Source: Theocolax elegans
Lineage: Eukaryota; Arthropoda; Insecta; Hymenoptera; Cerocephalidae
Assembly: GCA_026168455.1 (NCBI GenBank)
Contig: CM047429.1
Coordinates: forward strand, 31,270,138 to 31,334,137
Length of the DNA: 64,000 nucleotides
Direction of reading: 5' to 3'
Of this stretch, positions 1 to 11,230 are shown piece after piece. Each line of letters begins with the position of its first letter. Position 1 is the first letter of the stretch. A program made the position numbers and the translations under genes. The notes beneath the pieces are model-generated. The model saw nothing but the letters and a program-made list of their open reading frames with translations. It was not told the DNA's origin and did no database searches.

Positions 1-239
1 AGAGATAGAACACCCGGACATATTGAATATCAAAAAAAAAGGCTACCACACCATTATCGATTTTAATCTAACACCTCTCAAAAGTTCACATTTTTCGCGA
101 GCTTTCGAATGGCTTGGATTAGCTTATTGGCCAAGTCCGCTGTTGTAAGTTATGCCTCATAAACCTCATAAAATCACTAATTTTCACGTATTTTAGGACA
201 TAACTTACACCAAAGGTGTAATATATATAATATATATAT
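1..239. other. AT-rich flank, nothing recognised
   Basis: No coding, RNA or transposon feature can be supported here. It ends in a TA-rich run (about 221-239) that served as the target for the foldback element that follows. Confidence 0.5.
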
Positions 240-1236
240 GGGGTATTCCACGTGAAGTGGTCCGATCAAAATTTTAAAATGCACCAAATTTTGTGTACAC
301 ATTGCAAATGTTTTTCAGAATAAAGAAATAAATTTTTAGGTACTGGAATTTATTAGCTCAAAAGTTATTATAACCTCAAAAAGTGAACTTTTTCCAGTTT
401 TTTTCAACACCAGCTGGGTTTATCGCTATTTATCTCAAAATCTATCAACTTTTAATATACAACATTATTCGTAACATTCGTTGCTAATTATGTGTAGAAT
501 TTATCCTTCTGGGTTAGAATTTCTAATCTTAAGGTCAATGTTACATAAACTACATGTCAATATTCAACTTAAAAAAAGTGTAAGTTTGCCACAATTGATT
601 TTTTTATCCAAATATCTAAAATAAAGCTTGGAGCAATACCTTTCAAATGGTCTGTAGCATTTTTATGGCCTTCAATTCTGTAAAAAGTTATGATAATTTA
701 AAGAAAGACAAAAAATTCACAAAAATTAACATGGTAGTTCCCATTTAAATTTTTAAAAAAATTTGGTGTTTCTTTAAATTATAATAACTTTTTACAGAAT
801 TGAAGGCCATAAAAATGCTACAGACCATTTGAAATGTATTGCTCCAAGCTTTCTTTTAGACTTTTGGATAAAAAAATCAATTGTGCCGCACTTACACTTT
901 TTTTTAAGTTGAATATTGACATGTAGTTTAAGTAATATTGACCTTGAGATTAGAAATTCTAATCCAGAAGAATAAATTCTACACATAATTAGCAACGAAT
1001 GTTACATATAATGTTGTATAGTAAAAGTTGATAGATTTTGGGTTAAATAGCGATGAATCCAGCTGTTGTTGAAAAAAACTGGAAAAAGTTCACTTTTTGA
1101 GGTTAGAATAACTTTTGAGCTAATAAATACCAGTACCTAAAAATTTTTTTCTGTATTCTGAAAAACATTTGCAATGTTTACCCAAAATTTGGTGCATTTT
1201 AAAATTTTGATCGGACCACTTCACGTGGAATACCCC
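240..1236. mobile_element. Foldback (palindromic) DNA element, GGGGTATTCCACG family, copy 1
   Basis: The segment begins GGGGTATTCCACGTG and ends with its reverse complement CACGTGGAATACCCC. The two arms of about 490 bases pair along almost their whole length around a short AT-rich centre near 735-765. It carries no transposase reading frame; the ORFs seen on either strand are by-products of the palindrome. It sits in a TA-rich tract, so a TA target is likely. A second full copy lies at 12123-13118 and fragments lie at 3857-4066 and 10343-10529. It is a non-autonomous inverted-repeat element; which transposase moves it cannot be told from the sequence. Confidence 0.9.
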
Positions 1237-1239
1237 ATG

Positions 1240-1990
1240 TGTATGGTAATGAACAATTAACTTACCAAAAATAGTAAAGTGCATATACTTAATTGTAGTA
1301 TTTAGTAAAAACCTATTAAAATTTTAGATTATTTTAAACGGATCTAAATAGAACTTTACCTCCTAAAATTAATTTATTGAAGTCATCGCCAAGAGTTCTA
1401 TATGTCATTAATATTTTGTACTTTTAGAGTAATAAAACTTTCTTCTTAATTAAATTAATTTTTGTATTAGTTTTAAAGAATTATTTATAATATGTTAGCG
1501 GTATATAAATAAAAACCTGTTTCTTCCATTTCTCCCGTAATTCGTAATTTGCACCCTCTTTCAAAATTTGCGTTTTAATCCATAATTATATCCAATTTAT
1601 TTTTCCCTTTATTTTTTTTTATTATTTTAACGTCGCTCTTTTTATACTCCCAAATCGGTGCTGATCAACGACGGAGGTCAAACGATGTCTTGGTGAGGAA
1701 AGCACTTGTTGAAAATACATTCCCCAGTGGTGCTTGTATCAATCGGCCGGGGCCGGGAATAGAACCTGGGACCTCCAGGTTACGAGTCCGACGCCGTACC
1801 GACCGAGTCATCGCAGGCCTCATGTTTCCCTTTACTTACAGAGCCCATGTATTTATTTTGAATATTATAAACAAATTCATTCCTTAAATAACCTTCTGTT
1901 CCTAATAATAAATACATACTTGTCGATTTAAAATATTGTTTTACATAAATATACATTATCTACTCACTTATATATCCATACAATTTTACG
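1240..1990 (-). repeat. Dispersed repeat R1, copy a (interrupted by a SINE)
   Basis: Segments 1250-1605 and 1835-1990 match, in inverse orientation, 11385-11750 and 11225-11367. The intervening 1612-1824 is absent from the other copy, which therefore records the state before the SINE inserted. The repeat is AT-rich and has no reading frame. Its nature is unknown. Confidence 0.8.
1612..1824 (-). mobile_element. tRNA-derived SINE with target-site duplication
   Basis: On the minus strand the element starts near 1824, has a tRNA-like head at about 1816-1741 (A-box-like TGACTCGGTCGGTACGG, anticodon-loop-like ACTCGTAAC, B box GGTTCTATTCC), then a short tRNA-unrelated body, and ends in an A-rich tail (T-rich on the plus strand, 1612-1628). 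The 10-base direct repeat TTTCCCTTTA flanks it at 1602-1611 and 1825-1834. The unoccupied target is seen in R1 copy b. Pol III transcription and LINE-driven retrotransposition follow from what is known of tRNA SINEs. The head is degenerate, with a weak anticodon stem, so it is not a functional tRNA gene. Confidence 0.85.
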
Positions 1991-2177
1991 TACTGCTTTG
2001 CGGCCGCAAGGGGCGACTTTACGAACACGTGTACATACTTTACGGACAGGTATACGTATAAACTTGAAAAATTTTAATTTCATGATTTTAGTTTTCGCAG
2101 CTACCGCGAAGTATCGCTAAATGTTATCACTCGACAGCAAATGTAATCATTGTCTCGACGGCGAATGACTGAATAAA

Positions 2178-3244
2178 ATGTCTAATAGTGATTCTGACGA
2201 GGATGACATTCCACCTGAACTCATCGATTCTGCAAATAAGGCCATGAAGAATACACTACCAGAAAAATCTAAAATAATTTATCAAAAAACTTATGTAGGT
2301 TTTCTGCAACGGATGAAGTAGAAAAAGCCAAAATTTTTCAGTGAAACAGTTTTATTAGCATACTTTCATGAACTATCAAACAGTATGGCGCCAAGTATTC
2401 TATGGTCGAAATACTCGATGCTTTCGTCCATGATCTACTACAACAAGGATATTGAAATAAAAACGTACGTTAAATTGAAGGCATTTATTAAAAAGCAAAA
2501 CGTCGGTACTGTACCCAAAAAATCTAGAGTTTTATCAACTAAGGTGATTATACTTTTATTAATATAAATATTATAAATTGTCAATTGTATAAATTTCTTA
2601 TATTGTACATACAGACAGTTTATATTATTATAGGCACAATTCCAATCGCAACCGTAAACTATGTTCTGTTTACAGTTTGCCTTAATTCTCAGTACTGTTG
2701 GAGCTTGCCGTCGACAAGATTTGCATAATTTGCGTATTGACAACATTAGAGAGGAGAAATCAGTGTACATTTTTCATTTGCTGGATACAAAAAAACGAAT
2801 ATACCGCAATTATAAATAAATACATGGATTTGAGACCACCAAACACTCCTGTACCAAATTTTTTTCTTAAAATATGCAAAAGAAAAGTGCACAAGACAAG
2901 TTATGGGAATTCACAAACTTGGCTCTATACCTAGTGAAATAGCGTCGTTCTTGAATTTACCAAACCCTAGAGACTATACAGGGCATTGCTTTCGAAGATC
3001 ATCGGCGACTATACTTTTAAATGCAGGAGCACAAACCTCGGAACTTAAACGTCTTGATAGTTGGCGATCAACAACAACTACTCAAGGATATGTAGAAGAG
3101 TTAGTGAACAATAAAAGAAAAATGTCGAAAAAAATCGTTAATGCAATAAATGCTGACTCTACCGATGATGAAACATCACCAAAACAACCAAAGTTAATAC
3201 CGAAGAAGAAGGCTTCAATGACGCTAAATTTCAGTTTCACTTAA
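2178..3244 (+). pseudogene. Crypton-type tyrosine recombinase, degenerate
   Basis: Crypton transposons encode a single tyrosine recombinase that cuts and rejoins DNA through a catalytic tyrosine. Exon 1 opens with ATG at 2178 (MSNSDSDEDD, an acidic start typical of insect Cryptons) and has an in-frame TAG at 2319-2321. A likely intron runs 2544-2675 (donor AAG/GTGATT, acceptor TTTACAG). Exon 2 encodes a GACRRQDL motif carrying the first catalytic Arg. The C-terminal frame, open from 2903, shows the HCFRRSS motif (His-x-x-Arg) and QGYVEE with the catalytic Tyr, followed by a Lys-rich tail. At least two frameshifts (near 2810 and 2895) separate these blocks. All recognisable catalytic positions survive but no continuous frame does. 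A second N-terminal fragment of the same type is at 7279-7375. Confidence 0.85.
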
Positions 3245-3856
3245 ATCTAATATTGATTGTAATAATAAGTGAGTTCTTTTTATTGTATGTTTGTTTTAGT
3301 TTGTGTTATTAAAAGTGAACATTTTTCACAAGAACAATAAATTAGTAAATATGCTGTTTTGTAAATAATAATATAAAATATTTGTTTATTTAGAATAATG
3401 TTAAATTAAAAATATATTGTATTTAACAGTGATAATAAACGAACGTTAATTGTTTTACAGGCGGGGGGCTCCGCCCCTGGGCCCTGTTTCCACTCTCCAC
3501 CCGTTCCTTATCTTTAACTCTTTATTTATTTATGCTTCTTTATCAGTTTCTTTATACAGAAAATAATTACACCTTTATTATTTATTTATTGCGTACTTTA
3601 CGAATACTAAATGTCCAAAAATAATATTCGCGCCTCGGCCGTAAACTTTTTCAGCCTCGCATGTAAAATAGCGATCCCACATTCGGCCGAAAAAGTTCTA
3701 CTTTACGACCTTGGTACGAAAACTACTATTTATTTAATTACGTACCGTGTTTGAAAATTTGGAACTTCCCCACAAAAAAGTTTCAGACAATAGTTGCAGC
3801 GTTTAGAAATAGCAATCCAATAATTTTGAACAAATGTATGTAATTTTTTTTTTAAA
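3245..3856. other. AT-rich 3' flank with a GC-rich hairpin
   Basis: Follows the recombinase relic. A short GC-rich block at about 3461-3488 (GGGGGGCTCCGCCCC core) can fold on itself and may mark the 3' end of the Crypton or another element. The rest contains no feature I can name. Confidence 0.4.
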
Positions 3857-4066
3857 AAATCAATAGATTTTAATAGAAGTGTCTTTAAAAATAGCAATTC
3901 TTTTAAAAAATTGAAAAATGAAATTTTTCATGATGGTGCAACTCTCAGTAAAATTATTTTTAACACCTACAAATTTTTTTTTATTTTCTGGAAGATATTT
4001 CCAGCTTGTTCTCAAAATTTGGTGCGATTTAAAATTTTCATCATACAACTTGACGTGAAATAGCCC
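3857..4066. mobile_element. Diverged fragment of the GGGGTATTCCACG foldback family
   Basis: The end of this segment (CTTGACGTGAAATAGCCCAT) and the preceding AATTTGGTGCGATTTAAAAT correspond to the right arm end of the elements at 240 and 12123. It is much more diverged and the opposite arm is not recognisable, so this is an old single-arm remnant. Confidence 0.6.
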
Positions 4067-4635
4067 ATATATAAGTATCACGTCAATTTCCTGATATTCA
4101 TAATTTTTTTCCCTTTTGCGAAAAGTATTTTCAATTTATATTAAAATGCATTCATTCTCCGGTGTCCGGTGACCGGTGTCCGGCGTCCGTCGGGCAGTGT
4201 CTGGTGTCCGCTATCCCACAAGTTGAAAGAATTAAGCATATTTGTGGAGTGAAATGGTTAACGCTTAATATGACAACCAGTCTTCATTTATCCTCCATGT
4301 AATGATAGAGAATTCCAAAAATATTTTATAGTGGTTTGCGATATAGGTGAATAACAATATGACAATCATTCTTTTTAAAGAAAACCACAAACATCATACG
4401 ATTATAGAAAACAAGAAAATGCTCTACCGATCCTATAAACACAATTATTATCCGTACTGACTGCCAATTGTATTTTTGCAGTCTATGTACGAAAGTCTCT
4501 AAAATAAAACAACCCGATTAGTGAGAGGTAAGGGGACTTACTGTAACAAATCACCCCCAAGAAGACATATTTGTACGACGTCCACGCCATCGTTTCTGGG
4601 TTATGCTAATAATAAATATATAAAACGTACAAAAT
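4067..4635. repeat. Unassigned sequence with a short CGGTGTCCGG tandem tract
   Basis: At 4160-4206 the motif CCGGTGTCCGG and variants repeat four to five times in GC-rich sequence, standing out from the AT-rich surroundings. Nothing else in this stretch can be named. Confidence 0.5.
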
Positions 4636-4790
4636 ATGTACATGACATGTTAATACAAGTCATGCGCATACATTATTTCAAAAGATTAGATTACGTGATC
4701 GCGTCAAAGGTAGCGAATCTCTCGTCGGCGAACCAAAGTGCACCGGTGCGCTTATAAAAACACTAATACCTGCGGCACGGGTATGTTCCA
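4636..4790 (+). promoter_or_regulatory. Promoter-like repeat P, copy 1
   Basis: This block is shared with 9990-10165 in the same orientation. Both begin with an imperfect inverted repeat (ATGACATG...CAAGTCATGC) and continue through GGTAGCGAATC, AAAGTGCACCGGTGC and GGCACGGGTATGTTC. In this copy a TATA-like CTTATAAAAA (4750-4759) follows the inverted GCACCGGTGC. The arrangement looks like an LTR or other transposon promoter. No partner LTR or coding region in the same element was found. Confidence 0.45.
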
Positions 4791-5960
4791 GCGCGACGAG
4801 AGCGGAGAAACCTACCCGAGCATTATACACGCGAGGTGTGCCAAACCACGGCCGAGAGGTGTCGTGACGATGTAAACATGATGGGAGGTTAAGCGGCGTC
4901 CTAACCTCAACAGTCACACGTGCGGAGCAGACGACGACGGCGAAGATGGCGCACAGGTGCGCACACGTTCGAACACGTTGCGCAACTAGCCGAAGGAGCC
5001 TGGGTGCTCCCCACCTTACACCCGTGTACTGGGGAACGTGGCACCGGTCGTGGTGCGGGAGAAGGGGGGATCACTCGAGCAACCGAGGGAGAAGGAGCGC
5101 GCGAGAAGAGTAGGGACCATGTATACATAATATATGCGTGTTAAGGTATGCGGCGGTATATAGCATAGATATACATGCGGCGCGCGCACACCTATATATG
5201 CGAATATACTATTGTATAGCGCGCACACGTATCCATATTCGCCAGTCGTTTTGGGAGTTTAGTTATTATTTTATTTATTCCGCGCTGGTAATTATTTAAT
5301 TAGAAATATATGTACGCGTCGGTAGGGAATTGGGGCGAATCGTAATTAGTTTTAAGTTGTATATAATTATAAATAGCCGTAGAAAATTAATTTTAATCGT
5401 AATATGAGTGTGTCAGGAATAGAAATTAGTAGGGTTTTTTGTAGCTGGTAGGTACGGGGCGGCAGCACCGACTGAATTATCGACATGGTAATTTTTATTT
5501 GTAATGCGCGCCTTCCGAGTGCCGAATTATTGAAATGGTGGTGACGAGAACCACTATTACTGGTTAATTGGTTTTGACGCACATAAGATCAAGTCCGACT
5601 ACGCGTATCGATCACGCAATCAACCACCAAAATCAACGCCGGGAGATAAAAGTAATGATAAGATAGATAAAGATAGCCAACGGGGGGCGGAATCCTTATT
5701 TCAGGAGGATTAAGCGCATGAAGTAGCCGGTGTCATCCATTCGCTAGCAGAGTGAGGTTAGAACAGTATTTTATTAAGTTAGGCGAATATTATTTACGGT
5801 TAGCCAGACGGGCGGCCGAATGTTATCATACAATTAATATTTTATTAATAATGACCGTCGGACGGATACGATGGTGGAGAGTGTGCGTACGTGTACGACT
5901 CGGTCGCGAGCGCGTGAAATATTGTAAGCCGCTGCCGGAAATTGTATAAATATTGCAATT
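4791..5960. other. GC-richer block, possible solo LTR or transposon leader
   Basis: Base composition rises sharply above the surrounding DNA between about 4780 and 5230, with local inverted repeats such as GGAGCCTGGGTGCTCC, and again at 5650-5950. The short ORFs here share no motif with known proteins. It follows promoter-like repeat P and may be the rest of the same element. The boundaries are not clear. Confidence 0.35.
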
Positions 5961-5998
5961 TAATTATTAATATATTGTTATTGTTCAGAAATTGAAAT

Positions 5999-6117
5999 TT
6001 ATAAGATTTTCTTCATTTAATATATATAACAAAAAGTTGATAATCTTTTAGTTAAAAATTGCTAGAATTGCTAAAATGCTTATTTTTTGAATAATTTCAA
6101 TTTTTGACTGTGTATAA
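5999..6117 (+). repeat. Direct repeat D, copy 1
   Basis: This AT-rich segment recurs at 6920-7037 in the same orientation at clearly recognisable similarity (shared blocks such as TTAAAAATTG and GGATAATTTCAATTTTT-like strings). The pair brackets about 0.8 kb that holds two hairpins. Confidence 0.6.
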
Positions 6118-6475
6118 CATTGCACAAAGAAAAAATTATTAAAGTTTTATTTATGCATTTACGTTTTTCACAACCATTTTTTGATTCGGCATTTAGTTTG
6201 GTTTTCTATAATATTTATTCAATTTCAGTATTATAGTATAGTGTCAGTAGTAGTATATCAAACGTCTACCTTGAATTTACTCGCGACGCTACTTTTCGTC
6301 GGACCAGTAAATTCATATAATTAAAGAACCGATGGAAGTTCCGTCGTAGCGACGTTAAAAATCGCCAATTTGCATTTAAATTGAGCACCTGGCGATATTA
6401 ACAACAAATAAATAATATGATAACTGATAAAATTTACCCGGCAACAATCCCTTACGACTCCGGAGGAAATCCCAA

Positions 6476-6536
6476 AAGAAATCTCGATAACTAACCGCCA
6501 GTTCCGAGATGATTAGTTGTCGAAATTTCTTTTATG
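6476..6536. repeat. Imperfect hairpin
   Basis: AAAAGAAATCTCGATAACTA pairs with TTAGTTGTCGAAATTTCTTTT across a short loop. No function can be assigned. Confidence 0.55.
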
Positions 6537-6554
6537 CCGCGGTAAATACCAATT

Positions 6555-6800
6555 TTAATGAACCAAAATTTTTCTTGTAGCTAACAAAATTATCTTTCTT
6601 TTGATCGCCGACAGATTTATAGCCGAGATTATGTCATTTTTAATAAAACGATAATATGTGGTACATGCAAATTCCTATATAACATGTTTATCATTTTATT
6701 AAAAATGTCATAACTCGGCTCAAAAAGCTCCACCTTAAACCTGTTGGGGTTTAAAAGAAAGATAATTTTGTTGGCTACAAGACAAATTTTAGTTCAGTAA
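6555..6800. mobile_element. Small inverted-repeat (MITE-like) element
   Basis: Arms of about 110 bases pair: the left outer end (CTTGTAGCTAACAAAATTAT) matches the right outer end inverted (ATAATTTTGTTGGCTACAAG). The inner arms share TTTTTAATAAAACGATAA and its complement. No reading frame is present. Exact ends and target duplication were not resolved. Confidence 0.6.
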
Positions 6801-6919
6801 AAAATATTTGATCGTGCATTGCTTTCTTGGTATTTTAAGACTTATTATGGTTCTAAAGTATAATAAAAGTGATAATTATAATGTATGTACAAAAATATAA
6901 TAGATTTTTCTTTAAATTT

Positions 6920-7037
6920 ATAAGATATTCTCCATTTAACATATATAACAAATAGCTGACAGTCTTTGAGTTAAAAATTGTTAAAAATGCTAAAAACGCT
7001 TATTTTTCGGATAATTTCAATTTTTTACTATTTTTGA
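6920..7037 (+). repeat. Direct repeat D, copy 2
   Basis: Second copy of the repeat at 5999-6117. The spacing suggests either an LTR-like bracket or a segmental duplication; neither can be proved. Confidence 0.6.
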
Positions 7038-7278
7038 CTCGCCTGTGACATATTTACATATAACTCTTAAAAATAAAGTTTAACATTTATTATATGTTTC
7101 AAACGTCGCGCGTAATTTTATTGTTTGTTTTACGCATGCGTAGTTTATATTACTTTTTCTTACAAGTTGCGAGAAGTTCGACAGTAGTTTGATTAAAATA
7201 TAACAGTTAATATAAGTTGATCGTAAGAATCGCACTTGCTTTTGTTTTGTTTGCGTTCTTCGGGTTTGTGTTTCACAA

Positions 7279-7375
7279 TGAATTCTGATAGTGATTTAAG
7301 TGAGAATTCAATGACGATGTTAATGATACAGTTCCAGATAAACTTTTGGAAGTAGCGCAAAATGTAATTTTAGTA
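7279..7375 (+). pseudogene. Crypton-like recombinase, N-terminal fragment
   Basis: ATG at 7279 begins MNSDSDLSENS, and after a one-base shift the reading continues with a D/V/P-rich stretch ending PDKLLEVAQNV. This is the same acidic start plus helix seen in the relic at 2178. The sequence then runs into TTTTAGTAAG and the similarity stops; the recombinase catalytic domain is missing. It is a 5' exon remnant of a second Crypton. Confidence 0.55.
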
Positions 7376-9244
7376 AGTTGTTTTATGTTATTTGTAATTT
7401 ATGTTTAATATTGTTTGTGTAAAAAAATTGGATATTAAGATTTAATTTCAAATATATAGTTGAAATACACAGATTTTGAAATATTATGTGAATAATTTAT
7501 GCCTTCTATACAAAAAATGTCATTAAAATAGATTTTTTGTAAATATCTTTTGCGTTATGTTGTAGGGCACTTTCCGAACGCAAATGCGTACGGAAAAACG
7601 AACTTTCCGCACGCCGTGAGGAAACATATATCATCAGAAATTATTTTTATAAATTTTTGCTTAATGCTTTTATTTTTTATGGATTTTTTCAGCTCAATAT
7701 CTCCATAAATGACGGAAATATTGAAAAGTTATACTTTGAAATTATTTCATTAATTGATAAAATTGTAGGATGATATTTAAACATTATGCAATGTATTAGG
7801 ATCGATTTTTAGATTAAATTCATTAACATTATTCATTAACATTAATAGTAATTAAATAATAATTGAATTTAAAAAGGTATAAAATTATTGTCTTTCAGAA
7901 TATTAAAAATAATAACTAAATGTTAATAATAATACAAAACAATTATTTATAACGAATAATTTTGTTGAAATTAAATTTGAAAGATGAAAAGTCTAAGTTC
8001 AGTTATCGATACACTAATACTACCATAGCCAACATCCTATCGATGTGATTCTAGCAGAGAGGGAACCAATTAGACATACGAGTCGATGATAGACTCTACC
8101 AAATGGGGGTACCGTATCCCACCACAACCAACATCGTTTGAAGAAAGAAAACGAGTCTACGAGTCTCGTCGAGAGCCACTCGTTCGACGGCAAATGACTT
8201 AAAAGAGCACCGTCCTGGTCGTCGAGTTTTCTTAGATTGTATGTCCGCGCAACTGACACTTATACTATCTAATTATTAATTCACTTTTGTATCGTGTTTC
8301 AAACAAAACGATTAACTACTTATTATTTTTCATATATTTGTATTTATGATTAATTTTTTAAGTTTTTAATTTATTAAAATATAATAAATGTTTAAAAACA
8401 CGGTTTAATACTATCCATTGGACAAGTCAATATATATATATATATATAAGGGTTACAAAGTAAGTATTGTAACGTGGTATCTCGTCTTGATACCGCGTAC
8501 AAGTTATTTATTTGTTAACAGGGAAAACAGCTCAAAGTAAAACGTTGCTTTCGTCGTTGTAGTCATGGAGTCGATCTAATTAGCATCAATTTGGTAATAA
8601 GAGTGTAATAAGAGCGACAATAAAATAAAAAAGCTCTTATTTTGTTAGTTGCTTTTTATAATTAATGTAATAATATAGTAATAATATCTTACAATTAATA
8701 TCTTACGAACTGGTTTATATATGTGTTATTTACAGCCTTCTTTAATATTAGTTGTATATTTACAGTTCGTTACATTTTATTTAGTATCTGCCGGAATTAT
8801 ATTGTTACGAATCAAGATGGAGATAGCACTCCCAAGTCACTTTTTATTTATCACTTTTCGTCGAAAATGTCTGACTTTCCAATAAGCTAAGTTCCATATT
8901 TATTAAATCATTGCATTAAAAGCTATAGCGTCCAACCTTTATTTTGCGTGGTCGAACTCTCCTTACTGAAAAAACTCAGGTGAGAGATCATCTGAGTAAT
9001 CATGTGAACGTCAGATGATTTTGCACAGCCAAATGTTAGCTTTTTGTGTTATTATAAAAAGTATTATTAAAAAATGTGTTTTTTCCTCTTTGATCGTAGA
9101 GAATCGATTTGACATGACATAATATAGCATTTGAGCTGGAAGAAATGGTGACAGGTGCGTGACTTCCACCCACAGAATATGATTACCGTCTCGTTACATA
9201 TATCTAGCCTGTAAAAGGAAAATATACAGGAGTTATCCTGGAAT
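7376..9244. other. AT-rich region, no gene recognised
   Basis: Contains a short TA microsatellite at about 8432-8449 and a GC-richer patch at 8000-8260 whose minus-strand ORF (79 codons) resembles nothing I know. No splice pattern, RNA gene or transposon end could be supported. Confidence 0.4.
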
Positions 9245-9905
9245 ACCGGGACATTATCTCCAGAGGGAAATATTTTTTTTAGCTAATCGTGTTTGAGTGT
9301 GTGCGCATCTCCACGGACGTCGTTTATTCATCCTGGGACTCATTCTGGAGTACTTCTACATTGTCTCCAAGAAATAATATTTTTTTTTTGTTAATTGTGA
9401 ATGTATGGAGCGCATTTCCGCGGACGACTTTCATTTTTGCTAAGGAGTCTCTACCGTTACCTAAATATTGTCTCCAGGGAGAAATATTTTTTGCTAATCG
9501 TGTTGCGCGGGTTGCATACCCGCTGATGACGTTCGTTCTTCCTAGAAGTGTCATCCGGGGTTCCTGGGCGTCGTTTCCAGGAAAAAATATATTTTGTTTA
9601 GCTAATCGTGTTTGGGTGGGATGCAACTCCACGATCGACGTTCATTTGTTCAGTGCGGTTATGCTTGGGTACATGGACGACGTCTCCAGGAAGAAATATT
9701 TTTTTAAATAATCGTGTTTGGGTGTGGCGCATCTCCACGGACATCGTTCATGGGTTCTGAGGGGTCTTCCTGTGGTATCTAAACGTTATCTCAAGAAAAA
9801 AGTATTTTTTTAACTAATTGTATATTGGTAGTTTGCATCTCCATGGACGACGTTCATTCGTGCGGGGGGTCATGCTGAGGTATCGGGACGTCGTCTCCAG
9901 GAAGA
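9245..9905 (+). repeat. Minisatellite, ~106-bp unit, seven diverged copies
   Basis: The landmark TCTCCAGGAAGAAATATTTT (with variants) recurs at about 9257, 9363, 9471, 9574, 9683, 9789 and 9894, a spacing of 103-109 bases. Each unit continues with GCTAATCGTGTTTGGGTG and CATCTCCACGGACGACGTTC. The 140-codon plus-strand ORF across the array is not a repeat protein because the unit length is not a multiple of three. The array runs directly into promoter-like repeat P copy 2. Confidence 0.85.
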
Positions 9906-9989
9906 TAAATTATCTTTGTTCGTCGGGCTGGGGTGGGCGCTTCCCCGCGGTCGATGATATAATATATATTGTGACGTTGTAAAATGTAC

Positions 9990-10165
9990 AACGCACAAGT
10001 ACATGCACATGACTTGTATTTACAAGTCGTGCATGCATAACTTCACTAGATGTTAGCTTGCGATTGCGTCGCAGGTAGCGAATCCCTCGCTGGCGGTCCG
10101 AAGTGCACCGATGCACTTTAAGCGAATACTGATACCCACGGTACGGGTATGTTCTATGTTAAGTG
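9990..10165 (+). promoter_or_regulatory. Promoter-like repeat P, copy 2
   Basis: Same block as 4636-4790. Here the leading inverted repeat is better preserved (GCACATGACTTGTATTTACA then CAAGTCGTGCATGC), followed by GGTAGCGAATC, GTGCACCGATGCAC and GGTACGGGTATGTTC. The TATA-like string of copy 1 is not kept. It lies just downstream of the 106-bp array, so the array may be the upstream part of the same element. Confidence 0.45.
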
Positions 10166-10342
10166 AATGTGTCGCAAGCGACGTTATAATGTATTGTTCA
10201 ATATATTACTTTAATTAAATATCCTTGAGTGTGTGTGTGCATGAGTGTGTGTGTGTGAACATACACTTTTCCAAATATCCATATGTGATATATAGAGTGG
10301 GTTAAAAATTAAATACATTAATTATTGCATTTTTAAGATAAT

Positions 10343-10529
10343 TCATAACTTTTTACAGAACTGAAGGCCATAAAAATGCTACAGACTATTTGAAAGGTAT
10401 TGCTCCAAGCTTTCTTTCAAACTTTTGGATAAAAAATCAATTGTAGCGCATTTACACTTTTTTTAAGTTGAATATTGGCATGTATTTTATATAACATTTA
10501 CATTGAAATTAGAAATTCTAACCCAGAAG
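10343..10529. mobile_element. Inner-arm fragment of the GGGGTATTCCACG foldback family
   Basis: Matches the inner part of the right arm of the elements at 240 and 12123 (ACTTTTTACAGAACTGAAGG through GAAATTAGAAATTCTAACCC). It interrupts a repeat whose uninterrupted copy is at 10740. Neither terminus is present. Confidence 0.75.
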
Positions 10530-10739
10530 TGTGTGTGTGTGTATGTGTGTTATTTGTTTTTTCAAGAATAGATAATATATGTATTTTTTCCGTGCGCAAA
10601 AAAAAGTTGAGAATATAACTTGAAAGAATGTTTATTAGTTTACTTATTCCTGATAAAACACATAAAATAAAAACGGACCTAAAATTTAATGTAATGTTTT
10701 TAAAAATATGCACAATTTTACGAAGATAAAATAAATATT

Positions 10740-11230
10740 AATCAAGTATAACATACACTTTTTCAAATAGCTATATGTGAAATATACAATAAATTAAAAA
10801 TTAATACATTAATTATTGCATTTTTAAGAGAATTCTATTATAAACAGCAATGGCAAAAGAAAATTCAAATTTTAACAGAGGCAATATAAAATACGAATTA
10901 CATTTCAAAAATTTTTCGAAAATTATTATTTTAGTAGTATTTAATTTAAATATTATTCAAATCAAATTTAAAAATTGTATGGATATATAAGTAAGTAGAT
11001 TACGTATATTTATATAAAACAATATTTTATATAAACAAGTATGTATTTATTAGAAACAAAAGGTTATTTAAGGAATGCCTTTGTTTATAATAAAAACAGT
11101 ATAGGCAAAAGAAAATTCAAATTTTAACAGTGGCAATATAAAATACGAATTACATTTGAATAGATTTTCAAAAACTATTAATTTAGGAGCATTTAATTTA
11201 AATATTTTTTAAATTAATATTTCAAAATTG
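10740..11230 (+). repeat. Tandem repeat, ~253-bp unit
   Basis: The block GGCAAAAGAAAATTCAAATT occurs at about 10851 and 11104, and flanking sequence including TGTATGGATATATAAGT also repeats with that spacing. A partial third unit merges into R1 copy b. The sequence is AT-rich and non-coding. Confidence 0.65.

Noticed and set aside
792..995. Minus-strand ORF in the foldback arm
   Set aside because: It lies in palindromic repeat sequence; the matching position in the second copy is not open.
8020..8259. 79-codon minus-strand ORF rich in Trp/Leu/Ser
   Set aside because: No splice context, no homologous motif and no repeat in the window; chance is the simplest explanation.
9289..9711. 140-codon plus-strand ORF
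   Set aside because: It runs across the 106-bp minisatellite; the unit is not a multiple of three, so no repeated peptide results, and no domain is visible.
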